A DNA stretch of 64,000 bases from BP-464 sp963825415. GTDB taxonomy: Bacteria > Actinomycetota > Thermoleophilia > Solirubrobacterales > Solirubrobacteraceae. The translations under genes and the position numbers were made by a program. This document shows, in pieces, positions 1-8,535 of this stretch. Below the pieces are notes generated by a model that saw only the letters and a program-made list of their open reading frames with translations, was not told the origin of the DNA and searched no databases. Numbering within the stretch: position 1 is the stretch's first letter; every line of letters begins with the position of its first letter. The stretch is from the NCBI GenBank assembly GCA_963825415.1, contig CAWGTD010000003.1:682001-746000 (forward strand). The letters run 5' to 3'.

Positions 1-1136
<1,136 letters not shown>

Positions 1137-1148
1137 GCTGTCGGGAGT

Positions 1149-1844
1149 CTAGGACGCCTGCCGACCCACGACCTGCCGGTGGTCCTCGCCATAGACGGGG
1201 ATCACCTCGCACATCTCCTCCAGCCTGGACACCGTGCGCTGGGTGACCTGCTCGACGAGCGGCTCGCGGTCGAGGTTGGTGGTGATCGTCATCGCGCGCT
1301 CGCCCTCGTAGCGGGAGTTGACGATCGCGTAGAGCTGCTCGAGCACCCACGAGCTGGACTTCTCGGCGCCGAGGTCGTCGATGTGCAGCAGGTCGACCTC
1401 CGCGAGCCGGTCGAGCAGCTGAACGTAGGAGCTGTCGCTGCCCTCCTCGTAGGTCCGCCGGATCTCGTTGAGCAGCCGCGGAAGCGAGTAGATCGCGACG
1501 CTGTGCCCCGCCTCCAAAGCGGCCTTGGCGACGAGCATCGCCAGGGTTGTCTTGCCCGTCCCCACGTCGCCGAACAGCCAGAGGCCACGCCCGGCAGCGA
1601 GGTTGGAGTCGACGTCGCGCACGTAGGCGCGGATCGGCCGCACGACGCGGTCGGGCATCGCGGCGACCGGGTTGCGGTCGAAGCTCACCTCGGCGTAGCG
1701 CCGCGGGATCACACCGCTCAGCAGGCGCGCTCGGCGCCGGCTGATCAGCTGCGCTCGGCAGCGGCAGGGTGAAGCGGTGCGGGTCTCCTCGTCGACCAGG
1801 AAACCCGTGCCGTCGCAGAGGTCGAACGGGCAGCCCTGGGCCAT
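1149..1844 (-). CDS. DnaC/DnaI-like AAA+ ATPase, candidate helicase loader
   Basis: A 231-residue AAA+ ATPase of the DnaC/DnaI/IstB group. The N-terminus has a small Cys cluster (C5, C10, C27, C29) like the zinc-binding part of helicase loaders. Walker A GDVGTGKT is at about 92-99, Walker B LLHIDDLG at about 152-159, and a sensor-like TITTNLDRE near 187. The ATG overlaps the dnaB stop by one base (TGATG), so the two are translationally coupled. That pairing suggests it loads the adjacent DnaB helicase. This role is inferred from family and context; most Actinobacteria are thought to use DciA instead. IstB transposase helpers share this fold, but no transposase is nearby. Confidence 0.85.
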   Translation of the reverse strand: MAQGCPFDLCDGTGFLVDEETRTASPCRCRAQLISRRRARLLSGVIPRRYAEVSFDRNPVAAMPDRVVRPIRAYVRDVDSNLAAGRGLWLFGDVGTGKTTLAMLVAKAALEAGHSVAIYSLPRLLNEIRRTYEEGSDSSYVQLLDRLAEVDLLHIDDLGAEKSSSWVLEQLYAIVNSRYEGERAMTITTNLDREPLVEQVTQRTVSRLEEMCEVIPVYGEDHRQVVGRQAS

Positions 1845-3262
1845 CAGGCCGTGGCCTGGTAGCCGAGGAACCGCGGGTACTCGCCCTGGAAGCTCAGGCG
1901 CACCATGCCGACGCTGCCGTTGCGGTGCTTGGAGATGATGAGCTCGGCCTCGCCGGGATGCTCGCTGTCGACGTTGTAGTACTCGTCGCGGTAGATGAAC
2001 ATCACGACGTCGGAGTCCTGCTCGACGTTTCCGGATTCGCGAAGGTCCGACAGCAGCGGCCGCTTGTCGGTGCGTGACTCGACACCGCGCGACAGCTGCG
2101 AGAGGGCGATCACCGGCACATTGAGCTCGCCGGCGAGGATCTTCAGCCCGCGACTCATCTGGCCGACCTGCTCGACGCGGCTCTCGACCCGGTGGTCGGG
2201 CCGCATCAGCTGCAGGTAGTCGACGATCACCAGCCCGAGGCCGCCCCGGTGCTGCTCCTGGGAGTGCAGCCGGCGGGCCTTGGCGCGGATCTCGAGGATC
2301 CCGATGTCCGCCGAGTCGTCGATGAAAAGTGGCGCCCGGGCGAAGTGCTCGGCCGTGTCGAGGACGCGCTTCCACTTGCGCTCCTCCTTGAGGCGGCCCT
2401 TGCGCAGGTCGTCGCCCTTGATGCCGGCCTGGCTCGCGATGAAGCGCTGGGCCAGCTCGGCCTCGGACATCTCGAGGCTGAACAGGGCGACCGCGCGCGG
2501 CTGGTTCTTGTCCAGCGCCACGTTCTCGGCGATGTTGGCGATCAGGGCGCTCTTGCCCATCGACGGCCGCGCCCCGATCACGATCAGGTTGCCGGGCTGG
2601 AAACCGCCGGTGATCTCGTCGAGGTCTGAGAATCCGGACGGCGTGCCGGTGACCGAGATGCCCGACGCGGCGAGCTTCTGCCACCTGTCGATCTCCTCGT
2701 GCAGGACGTCGCCGACGTTGCGGAAGTCCTTCGTGCGCTCGTCGTGCGCGACCTCGAACATCGCCCGCTCGGCCTGCTCGACGAGCTGGTCGGCCGGGGC
2801 GGCGTTGCTGAGGACATCGGCCTGGATCGCGTACGCCTTGTTCAGCAGGCGGCGCAGGAGCGCGTGATCGCGCACGATCTTCGCGTAGCGCCGTACGTTG
2901 CCGGCCGCCGGCACCGAGCCGGCAAGGGCGTCGACGGCCGCGGGCCCGCCCACGTCGTCGAGCTTGCCCGCCGAACGCAGGTGCTCGGTGACCGTGAGAA
3001 CGTCGACCGGCTCGTTGTCTGCGTAGAGCTCGAGGATCGACTCGTAGATGGAGCGATGCCGCTCGCGGTAGAAGTCCTCGGGCTTCAGGCCCTCGTCGAT
3101 GATGAGCGCGTAAAGCGTCCGGTCGGACAGCAGGATCGCCCCGAGGACCGACTGCTCGGCCTCCAGCGAATGCGGCGGAGCGGTGCCGATCGAGGGGGTG
3201 GTGGGGGGCGATTCGGCGAACGCGCTCACGGGCAGCGAAAGTAGCGCCGCGCGCGGCGGCAT
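1844..3262 (-). CDS. dnaB: Replicative DNA helicase DnaB
   Basis: Hexameric replicative helicase that unwinds DNA at the fork and binds primase. The order is N-terminal DnaB domain (about 30-130), linker, then a RecA-like ATPase domain. Walker A GARPSMGKS is at about 230-238, Walker B appears as LGLVIVDYLQLM, and the late motif reads SDLRESGNVEQDSDVVMF. Length (472 residues) is normal and no intein interrupts it. The upstream ATG (3262) is given, but GTG at 3229 (VSAFAESP) is an alternative; neither has a clear ribosome site. It lies between rplI and the dnaC-like gene. Confidence 0.96.
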   Translation of the reverse strand: MPPRAALLSLPVSAFAESPPTTPSIGTAPPHSLEAEQSVLGAILLSDRTLYALIIDEGLKPEDFYRERHRSIYESILELYADNEPVDVLTVTEHLRSAGKLDDVGGPAAVDALAGSVPAAGNVRRYAKIVRDHALLRRLLNKAYAIQADVLSNAAPADQLVEQAERAMFEVAHDERTKDFRNVGDVLHEEIDRWQKLAASGISVTGTPSGFSDLDEITGGFQPGNLIVIGARPSMGKSALIANIAENVALDKNQPRAVALFSLEMSEAELAQRFIASQAGIKGDDLRKGRLKEERKWKRVLDTAEHFARAPLFIDDSADIGILEIRAKARRLHSQEQHRGGLGLVIVDYLQLMRPDHRVESRVEQVGQMSRGLKILAGELNVPVIALSQLSRGVESRTDKRPLLSDLRESGNVEQDSDVVMFIYRDEYYNVDSEHPGEAELIISKHRNGSVGMVRLSFQGEYPRFLGYQATA

Positions 3263-3326
3263 GCAGGCGTCCGCCCGACGTCTGCCCGCTAGCTCCGCAC
3301 AAATGTGGCGAAGCGGTGGCGGTCGG

Positions 3327-3779
3327 TTACTTCAGCTCGGTGACCATGGTCTTCACGGTGGCGGTCACGCCTTCGGTGACCTCCACGACGACCATGTAGG
3401 TGCCCACCGACTTGATGGGCTGATCCAGATGGATCTTGCGCTTGTCGACCGTGACGCCGCGGGCCTCGCGGATCGCGTCGGCGATGTCCTGCGTGGTGAC
3501 CGAGCCGAACAGGCGGCCGTCGTCGCCGGCCTGCTGGCTGATCGTCAGCACGGTCTTGTTGAGCAGGTCGGCGTTCTCCTGGGCCTTGTCGACCGCATCG
3601 CGCGCGGCCCGCTCCTCGGCCTCCATCCGCTGCTGAGCGGCCTGGACGCTGCCCTTGGTGGCGGGCGCGGCCAGCTTGCGCGGGATCAGGAAGTTGCGCA
3701 GGTAGCCCTTGGACACGTCGACGACGGTGCCCTTCTCGCCAAGCGTCTCGACGTCCTGGAGGAGGATCGCCTCGGGCAC
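3327..3779 (-). CDS. rplI: 50S ribosomal protein L9
   Basis: Large-subunit protein that binds 23S rRNA and helps hold the reading frame. The protein (150 residues, normal size) begins VPEAILLQDVETLGEKG and has the family stretch GYLRNFLIPRKLA at about 25-37. A long charged helix (about 45-75) then leads to the C-terminal domain with GRLFGSVTTQDIADA. The start is GTG at 3777-3779, four bases after the rpsR stop, so it is coupled to rpsR. Confidence 0.97.
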   Translation of the reverse strand: MPEAILLQDVETLGEKGTVVDVSKGYLRNFLIPRKLAAPATKGSVQAAQQRMEAEERAARDAVDKAQENADLLNKTVLTISQQAGDDGRLFGSVTTQDIADAIREARGVTVDKRKIHLDQPIKSVGTYMVVVEVTEGVTATVKTMVTELK

Positions 3780-3783
3780 TGCT

Positions 3784-4104
3784 CTACCGGTCGTCGTCGC
3801 GGTCGCGCCGCGGAGCGCGGGCGCCCTCGCGAGCGGCCTCGTTGACGTAGGGCAGCAGCGCCAGCTCGCGAGCACGCTTGACGGCGCGTGCGATCTGGCT
3901 CTGGTGGCGCCGGCAGGCGCCGGTGATCCGCCGCGAGCGGATCTTCCCGCGCTCGGAGATGTAGCGCCGCAGCGCCGCGGTGTCCTTGTAATCGACCTGC
4001 TCGATCTTGTCCTTGCAATACGGGCAGGGCTTGCGGCGCCCAGAGCCGGGGCCGCCCTTCTTGTCCCGCCGGCGGGCGGGTTTGCGATTGCGCTGCTTTG
4101 CCAC
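3784..4104 (-). CDS. rpsR: 30S ribosomal protein S18 (Cys-containing form)
   Basis: Small-subunit protein that pairs with S6 on the 16S rRNA platform. The core (KIEQVDYKDTAALRRYISER) and RIT-G-RHQ motifs are typical. C27, C30 and C64 with nearby H67 make this the zinc-type (C+) form known in Actinobacteria. It is 106 residues, with basic N-terminal and charged C-terminal tails beyond the usual 75-90. The start is GTG at 4102-4104 with AGAGGA five bases upstream. Unlike the usual tight rpsF-ssb-rpsR order, a terminator and a 497-base gap separate it from ssb, so it likely has its own promoter. Confidence 0.96.
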   Translation of the reverse strand: MAKQRNRKPARRRDKKGGPGSGRRKPCPYCKDKIEQVDYKDTAALRRYISERGKIRSRRITGACRRHQSQIARAVKRARELALLPYVNEAAREGARAPRRDRDDDR

Positions 4105-4204
4105 TTGTTCCTCTCGCTACGTGAAGACGCGCCCCCTGCAGAGGCGCGTTTGCGAAGTGTAGGACTTCGGGGCGTGGGTGGTGGGGCGCGGAGCGTTCGT
4201 GGCG

Positions 4205-4297
4205 GGGCGGGGACGCGTCCGGGGGTCCGCCGGGCCACCCCTCCGCCTCCGGCTCCGGGGCGGGAGCGCCCTTCGGACCCCCGTCGCGTCCCCGCCC
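4205..4297. repeat. Long imperfect inverted repeat upstream of rpsR
   Basis: The left arm is GGGCGGGGACGCG (4205-4217) then GGGGGTCCG (4221-4229). The right arm is CGGACCCCC (4274-4282) then CGCGTCCCCGCCC (4285-4297). Twenty-two bases pair, interrupted only by a 3/2-base internal loop, and the 44-base loop is itself GC-rich. Arms this long are not expected by chance even at this GC. It may form an RNA structure in the rpsR leader or be a dispersed element. Confidence 0.7.
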
Positions 4298-4415
4298 GAA
4301 GCGGCGCCCGGGGTTCACGGCACCCTCGTCGCGCGGGCGCGGTTTCGCCGGAGCGGCTCACCACGCCCGCATTCGTCAAGGCGCGCGCATCGCGTCGGCC
4401 GCCGAAGCGGAGGTT

Positions 4416-4457
4416 TGTCGATTTACTCGGCCTGAGGCTGAGAAGAACGACACTCGT
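4416..4457. repeat. Palindromic element, copy A
   Basis: Contains GCCTGAGGCTGA and AGAACGACACTCG in the same order and spacing as copy B at 31149-31195 (read on the opposite strand). The inner arms are ACTCGGCCT/AGGCTGAGA, with outer arms TGTCG/CGACA. Most arm positions that differ from copy B still pair. It lies between the ssb terminator and rpsR. Confidence 0.65.
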
Positions 4458-4540
4458 TCGAGCGACCGGGCGCTGAGGCCCGCCGTTGGCGCCTGAACCC
4501 ACCCTCCCTAACTGCCCTGAAGCGCCATCGACCTCCGGGC

Positions 4541-4572
4541 AAAGCAACGACCCCGCCGGTTGGCGGGGCCGT
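4541..4572 (-). terminator. Rho-independent terminator after ssb
   Basis: On the minus strand, GGCCCCGCC-AACC-GGCGGGGTC forms a nine-pair stem (one G-U pair) with a four-base loop. TCGTTGCTTTG follows, a modest U-rich tail for this GC. It begins about 30 bases after the ssb stop and is the clearest intrinsic terminator in the window. Confidence 0.8.
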
Positions 4573-4601
4573 TGACCATCCAAGTGGCGCCTCCGGACGG
4601 C

Positions 4602-5078
4602 CTAGAACGGGATGTCGTCGTCGCCCGAGGAGGGCGCTGCGCCTCCGCCGACCGGGGCGGCTGCGAAGTCGGCGGTGTCGACCGGCACGTCGGAGCGGGC
4701 GGTGAAGCCGTTGCCGTTTCCGCCGCCGCCCTCGCCGCCACCGCCGCCGAGGAACTGGACGGTGTCGGCGATGATGTCGACCGACTGGCGCTTGTTGCCT
4801 TCCTTGTCCTGCCACTCGCGCCACTCGAGGCGGCCGTCGATCGCGACGCCGCGGCCCTTGGACAGGTAGCGCGCCGAGTTCTCGCCCTGGGCGCCCCAGA
4901 CGGTGACGTCGAAGTAGTTGGGGACGTCGCGCCACTCGCCGGTGGCACCGTCCTTGCGACGGGTGTTGACGGCGACGCGCAGCTTGCACACCGACGTGCC
5001 GCTGGGCAGCGAGCGCAGCTCAGGGTCGCTGGTCAGGTTGCCGGTGATGATCACGCGGTTGATGTTCGAGGCAGCCAC
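4602..5078 (-). CDS. ssb: Single-stranded DNA-binding protein
   Basis: Tetrameric protein that coats single-stranded DNA and recruits repair and replication partners through its C-terminal tip. The OB fold (about 1-110) has the usual NRVIITGNLTSDPELR start and the WRDVPNYFDVTVWG and GRGVAIDGRLEWREW strands. A Gly-rich linker follows, ending in the acidic DDDIPF tip that binds partners. Length is 158 residues. The start is GTG at 5076-5078 with AAAGGAG upstream. It follows rpsF by 136 bases and ends in a terminator, so rpsF-ssb form a unit separate from rpsR. Confidence 0.97.
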   Translation of the reverse strand: MAASNINRVIITGNLTSDPELRSLPSGTSVCKLRVAVNTRRKDGATGEWRDVPNYFDVTVWGAQGENSARYLSKGRGVAIDGRLEWREWQDKEGNKRQSVDIIADTVQFLGGGGGEGGGGNGNGFTARSDVPVDTADFAAAPVGGGAAPSSGDDDIPF

Positions 5079-5214
5079 GCGGGGCTCCTTTCGGGGACGA
5101 ACTGAAGGCTTTCGCCGAGTCTAGACACGGGACCGGAGGGCAACCCCGGGGTCCGCCAAAGACCGTGCACTTTCCGCAGAGTCGCGTTGCGGAGCGGGGC
5201 TCTGACAGGCCCGG

Positions 5215-5766
5215 CTAGGCAGCGGGCTCGTCGGGCGCGGGCTCTTCGCCCTCGCCGACGGCGGCAGCGACCGGCTCGGGCGCGGCCGGCGCCTCGGCCT
5301 CCACCGCGGGCGCCTCTGCTTCCGCAGCGGGGGCCTCGGCCTCCGCCGAAGCCGCCTCGGCCGGCACGAACTGCGCGTCCTCGCCCGTCTCGGAAGGCGC
5401 GGGCGCGGCCTCGTCGTCAACGACCCCGGCGGGCCGCGGCTCCGCACGGTGCTCGGGCGGCGGCGGGGTGCCGGGCGCGAGCTTGATGACGCGGAAGCGG
5501 ACCACCTCGTCGGTGATGCGCAACGTGCGGTCGATCTGGCTCAGCAGCTCCGGCGTCCCGTGGAACTGCAGCAGGTGGTACTCGGCGTCCTTCTTGTGGC
5601 GGATCTCGAAGGCCAGCGAGCGCATCCCCCACTCCTGGCGGTTGACGATCTCGCCTGCCTTGGCAACGGCCTCCTCGACGTTCTTGAGGATCTCGGCGCG
5701 GCGGTCGTCCTCTGCTGCGCTGTCGAGCAGCAGAACGAGGTCGTAGAGGGGCTTTTCCGCGGCCAT
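5215..5766 (-). CDS. rpsF: 30S ribosomal protein S6 with long Ala/Glu/Pro-rich tail
   Basis: Small-subunit protein that binds with S18. The ferredoxin-like core spans about 1-100 (YDLVLLLDSAAEDDR, NRQEWGMRSLAFEIRHKKDA, LRITDEVVRFRVIKL). Beyond it lies an extra tail of about 80 residues, acidic and Ala/Pro-rich, with three EAEAPA-like repeats. Family length is about 95-105, so the protein (183 residues) is almost doubled. ATG at 5764-5766 gives the standard MAAEKPLYDL start; an ATG seven codons upstream is less likely. The tail is probably disordered. Confidence 0.95.
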   Translation of the reverse strand: MAAEKPLYDLVLLLDSAAEDDRRAEILKNVEEAVAKAGEIVNRQEWGMRSLAFEIRHKKDAEYHLLQFHGTPELLSQIDRTLRITDEVVRFRVIKLAPGTPPPPEHRAEPRPAGVVDDEAAPAPSETGEDAQFVPAEAASAEAEAPAAEAEAPAVEAEAPAAPEPVAAAVGEGEEPAPDEPAA

Positions 5767-5793
5767 GGGAAGCGGCGACGATAGCAATCGCGG

Positions 5794-7272
5794 CTAGTTC
5801 TGCCGCGCCCCCGCGGGCTTGTCGGCGGCGGCCTTCGCGCGGATGTCGTCGAGCTGTTCGTCGATCCAGTCGCCCGGATCGCGCTGCAGCACCGTGGCCT
5901 TCAGGCCCAGCGCGCGACGCTCGCGCTCCTCCGGCGCCATCGTCAGCGCGGCGTGGATCGAGTCCGCGAGCTCCTGGATGTCGAATGGGTTGACCGACAG
6001 CGCGTACTCGCCGAGCTCCTCGTGGGCGCCGGTGTTCTCGGAGAGGATCGACACGCCGTCGCGCTCGTTGACGAGCGGGCCCTCCTTCGCCACCAGGTTC
6101 ATGCCGTCGAACATCGCGTTGACCAGCAGCACGTCGTAGTTCTTGTAGGCGGCGACGGCCTCCTCGAGGTCGTCGCGCAGCTTGAGCAGGATCGGCATCC
6201 AGTCGGGCGTGCCGTGGCGATGGTTGACGACCGCGACGATCGCCTCGATCTTCTCGAGGTACTCGGCGTACTCCGGCACGTCGGTTCGTGACGGCATCAG
6301 CTGCGCGATGAACGTCACGCGCTCGGAGAACTCCGGATGCTGGTCGAGGAACAGGTCGAACGCCGAGAATCCGCGCAGCACGTTCTTCGACAGGTCGGCG
6401 CGGTCGACGCGCAGGATGAGGAAGTCGCGCCGCCGGGCCAGGAGCTCCTCCTCGAACTCGCCGACGCGCTCGGACCGCGCCGTCTTCTGGATCGCCGCGG
6501 CGTCGATCGGCAGCGGGTAGGCGCGCACCCACACGTCGCGGTCGCCGCAACGCACGATCCCCTGCTCCATGTCGACCTCGAAGTCCATGAGGTCGCGGCA
6601 GCACTGCAGGAAGTTGCGTCGGTAGGCCTGCGTGTGGAAGCCGACGATGTCGTTGGCGAGCAGGCCGGAGTAGAGCTCCTCGCGGATCCTGCGCGGTAGC
6701 ACGCGCCACGCGTCCGACTGGGGCCACGGGATGTGGATGAAGTGGCTGAGGAACGCGTCGGGCCGCTCGTGCCGCACGAGCCCCGGCAGCGTGTAGAGGT
6801 GGTAGTCGTGGATCATCACGACGGGCTCGTCCTGGCCGTCGATCTCCTCGACGACCGCCCGCGCGAGGTCCTCGTTGACGACGTTGTAGCCGAACTCGAA
6901 CGCCTCGACCTCGTTGCGGCGGATGTCCGGCACGTTCGACAAATCCCAGAGGTAGTGCTGGATGAACCACAGCATCGGGTTGGCGAAGATGTTGTAGAAG
7001 CGGTCGTAGGCGTCGTCGTCGGAGACCACGAGGCGGACGTGGTACTCGTCGCCCTCCGGCGTGTTGACGACGAACGGCCGGTCGCCGGCCTCCTGCGCGC
7101 GGCTCGCGTCACCCACCGTCATCGCCGAGGCGATCCAGGTGGCGTCGCGGTAGGACGCCAGGCCGGTCAGCGCCGTCACCAGACCACCGGTTCCGCGCGT
7201 CATGGATCCGTCGTCGTCGAACGTCACGGGGCCGCGATTCGAGACCAGGACAAGCGGTCGTTGGTCGGGCAC
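5794..7272 (-). CDS. otsA: Trehalose-6-phosphate synthase (GT20)
   Basis: Transfers glucose from a nucleotide sugar to glucose-6-phosphate, giving trehalose-6-phosphate, in the cytoplasm. Family motifs: SNRGPVTF near residue 11, IHDYHLYTLPGLVR, HIPWPQSDAWRVLP, DRADLSKNVLRGF, and the sugar-nucleotide site with EGPLVNERDGVSILSENTGA. Length 492 is normal. The start is GTG at 7270-7272, set by GAGGTG eight bases upstream inside the end of treT. No phosphatase domain is fused and no otsB is nearby, so dephosphorylation must occur elsewhere, or the real product may differ (such as glucosylglycerol phosphate). The motifs fit OtsA best. Confidence 0.92.
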   Translation of the reverse strand: MPDQRPLVLVSNRGPVTFDDDGSMTRGTGGLVTALTGLASYRDATWIASAMTVGDASRAQEAGDRPFVVNTPEGDEYHVRLVVSDDDAYDRFYNIFANPMLWFIQHYLWDLSNVPDIRRNEVEAFEFGYNVVNEDLARAVVEEIDGQDEPVVMIHDYHLYTLPGLVRHERPDAFLSHFIHIPWPQSDAWRVLPRRIREELYSGLLANDIVGFHTQAYRRNFLQCCRDLMDFEVDMEQGIVRCGDRDVWVRAYPLPIDAAAIQKTARSERVGEFEEELLARRRDFLILRVDRADLSKNVLRGFSAFDLFLDQHPEFSERVTFIAQLMPSRTDVPEYAEYLEKIEAIVAVVNHRHGTPDWMPILLKLRDDLEEAVAAYKNYDVLLVNAMFDGMNLVAKEGPLVNERDGVSILSENTGAHEELGEYALSVNPFDIQELADSIHAALTMAPEERERRALGLKATVLQRDPGDWIDEQLDDIRAKAAADKPAGARQN

Positions 7273-7277
7273 GAGAC

Positions 7278-8513
7278 CTACACCTCTAGCAGTTCTCCGA
7301 AGATCTGCAGATAGTCGCGCAGATAGCGCGGCATCAGGAAGTGCTTGCGCACGTGCTCCTTGCCGGCGCGCCCGAGAGCCTTGCCGAGCTCGGGGTCGCG
7401 CATGATCTCCACCGTCCGTGCGGCGCACTCCTCGACGGTGTCCACCAGATAGCCGGACACGCCGTCCTGTACCTGCAGCGGAATGCCGCCCACCGCGCCC
7501 CCGACGAACGGCCGGCCCTTCCAGATCGCCTCGGTGACGGTGAGGCCGAAGCCCTCGCGCGTGGACTTCTGGATCAGCACGTCGGAATGCGACTGGAAGG
7601 CGTTGACCTCGATCGAGCCGACGTTGTTGAAGTTGTTGAGGATGTGGATGTCCGGGTCGCCGGCCGCGTGCCCGACGGTCTCGTTGAAGTAGTCCCAGCC
7701 CTCGGGGTCGTCGGAGGCCATCGAGCCGACGAGCGCCAGCTGCACGTTCGGGAACTCCTCCTTGACGAGGCGGTAGGCGTCGATGACGCCGAGCGGGTCC
7801 TTCCACGGGTCGAAGCGTGAGACCTGGCAGATCAAGGGGCGGTCGACGTCGATGCCGAACTGGTCGCAGACGTATGAGGCGTCATCGGGCGAGAGCGCCA
7901 TGTTCTTCGGCGTCAGCGGGTCGATCGCCGGAGGCACGACGTGAACGCCGCCGTCCATGCCGTCGGGCACGTAGGTCGGCATGTGAAACAGCGACCCGCG
8001 GTACTCGCGGATGTGGGGCAGCAGGCGGTCGATCGTCGCCGGGTTGGGCGTCGAGAGGTCGATGTGACAGCGCCAGACCCAGCCATCGGCCTTGAAGGGC
8101 ACGAGGCCGCGGATCGCGGCGGGCTGCGGGTCGTGGACCAGGCAGACGTCCCATCCGGCGGAGAGCTCGCGCGCGTTCATCTCGTTGTAGCGCTCCCACG
8201 TCGCCCACTGCTCCGGCGTGAGGTCGTCCGGAGCGCCCTGCAGCGCGTTGTGCATCAGCTTGGTGGCGTTGAAGAACTCCTCGCGGCCGTAGATGACCTG
8301 CCACTCGCAGTCCAGGCCGACGTCCTTCATCAGCGGGACGAGCGTGTAGAGGATCTCGCTGACGCCGCCGCCGAACGCGGTGGCCGACAGATGCAAGACG
8401 CGGCGCCCGGCCAGGGGCTCGGCCAGCGTGCGGATCTCGTCGATGAGATCCCGCCCGACGATGTGGGTGTAATCGGCAAGCGTCTTGTGGCCGACGGCGA
8501 CGGGCTGGAGCAA
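7278..8513 (-). CDS. treT: Trehalose synthase TreT (GT4 glycosyltransferase)
   Basis: TreT joins a nucleotide-diphosphate glucose and glucose directly into trehalose and can run in reverse. The protein (411 residues) has the TreT-type N-terminus LADYTHIVGRDLIDEI, HLSATAFGGGVSEIL, HDPQPAAIRGLVP and HIDLSTPNP. The GT-B donor site shows QVSRFDPWKDPLGV, QKSTREGFGLTVTEAIWKG and the EX7E pair. It ends five bases before the otsA GTG, so the two trehalose genes are co-translated. A trehalose phosphorylase of the same GT4 group cannot be excluded. Confidence 0.88.
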   Translation of the reverse strand: MLQPVAVGHKTLADYTHIVGRDLIDEIRTLAEPLAGRRVLHLSATAFGGGVSEILYTLVPLMKDVGLDCEWQVIYGREEFFNATKLMHNALQGAPDDLTPEQWATWERYNEMNARELSAGWDVCLVHDPQPAAIRGLVPFKADGWVWRCHIDLSTPNPATIDRLLPHIREYRGSLFHMPTYVPDGMDGGVHVVPPAIDPLTPKNMALSPDDASYVCDQFGIDVDRPLICQVSRFDPWKDPLGVIDAYRLVKEEFPNVQLALVGSMASDDPEGWDYFNETVGHAAGDPDIHILNNFNNVGSIEVNAFQSHSDVLIQKSTREGFGLTVTEAIWKGRPFVGGAVGGIPLQVQDGVSGYLVDTVEECAARTVEIMRDPELGKALGRAGKEHVRKHFLMPRYLRDYLQIFGELLEV

Positions 8514-8535
8514 GGCGCGCTGACGATATCGCTAG

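Larger units (their letters stand above)
4105..4601. other. Long non-coding, structure-rich gap between ssb and rpsR
   Basis: No convincing gene lies here; the open frames lack family features. Read on the minus strand (the direction of transcription) it holds, in order: the ssb terminator (4549-4570), a palindromic repeat (4416-4457), a long inverted repeat (4205-4297), and a short hairpin just upstream of rpsR with arms ACGCGCC/GGCGCGT (about 4128-4149). The last two fall in what would be the rpsR-rplI leader and could regulate these ribosomal proteins. I could not pick a convincing promoter by eye. Confidence 0.6.

Noticed and set aside
1149..1844. IstB-type transposition helper
   Set aside because: No transposase or terminal repeats nearby; coupled to dnaB instead.
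1844..3262. Intein or insertion in dnaB
   Set aside because: Length is normal and all helicase motifs are contiguous.
5131..5156. Hairpin between rpsF and ssb as terminator
   Set aside because: Imperfect stem and no U-run; ssb likely continues from the rpsF transcript.
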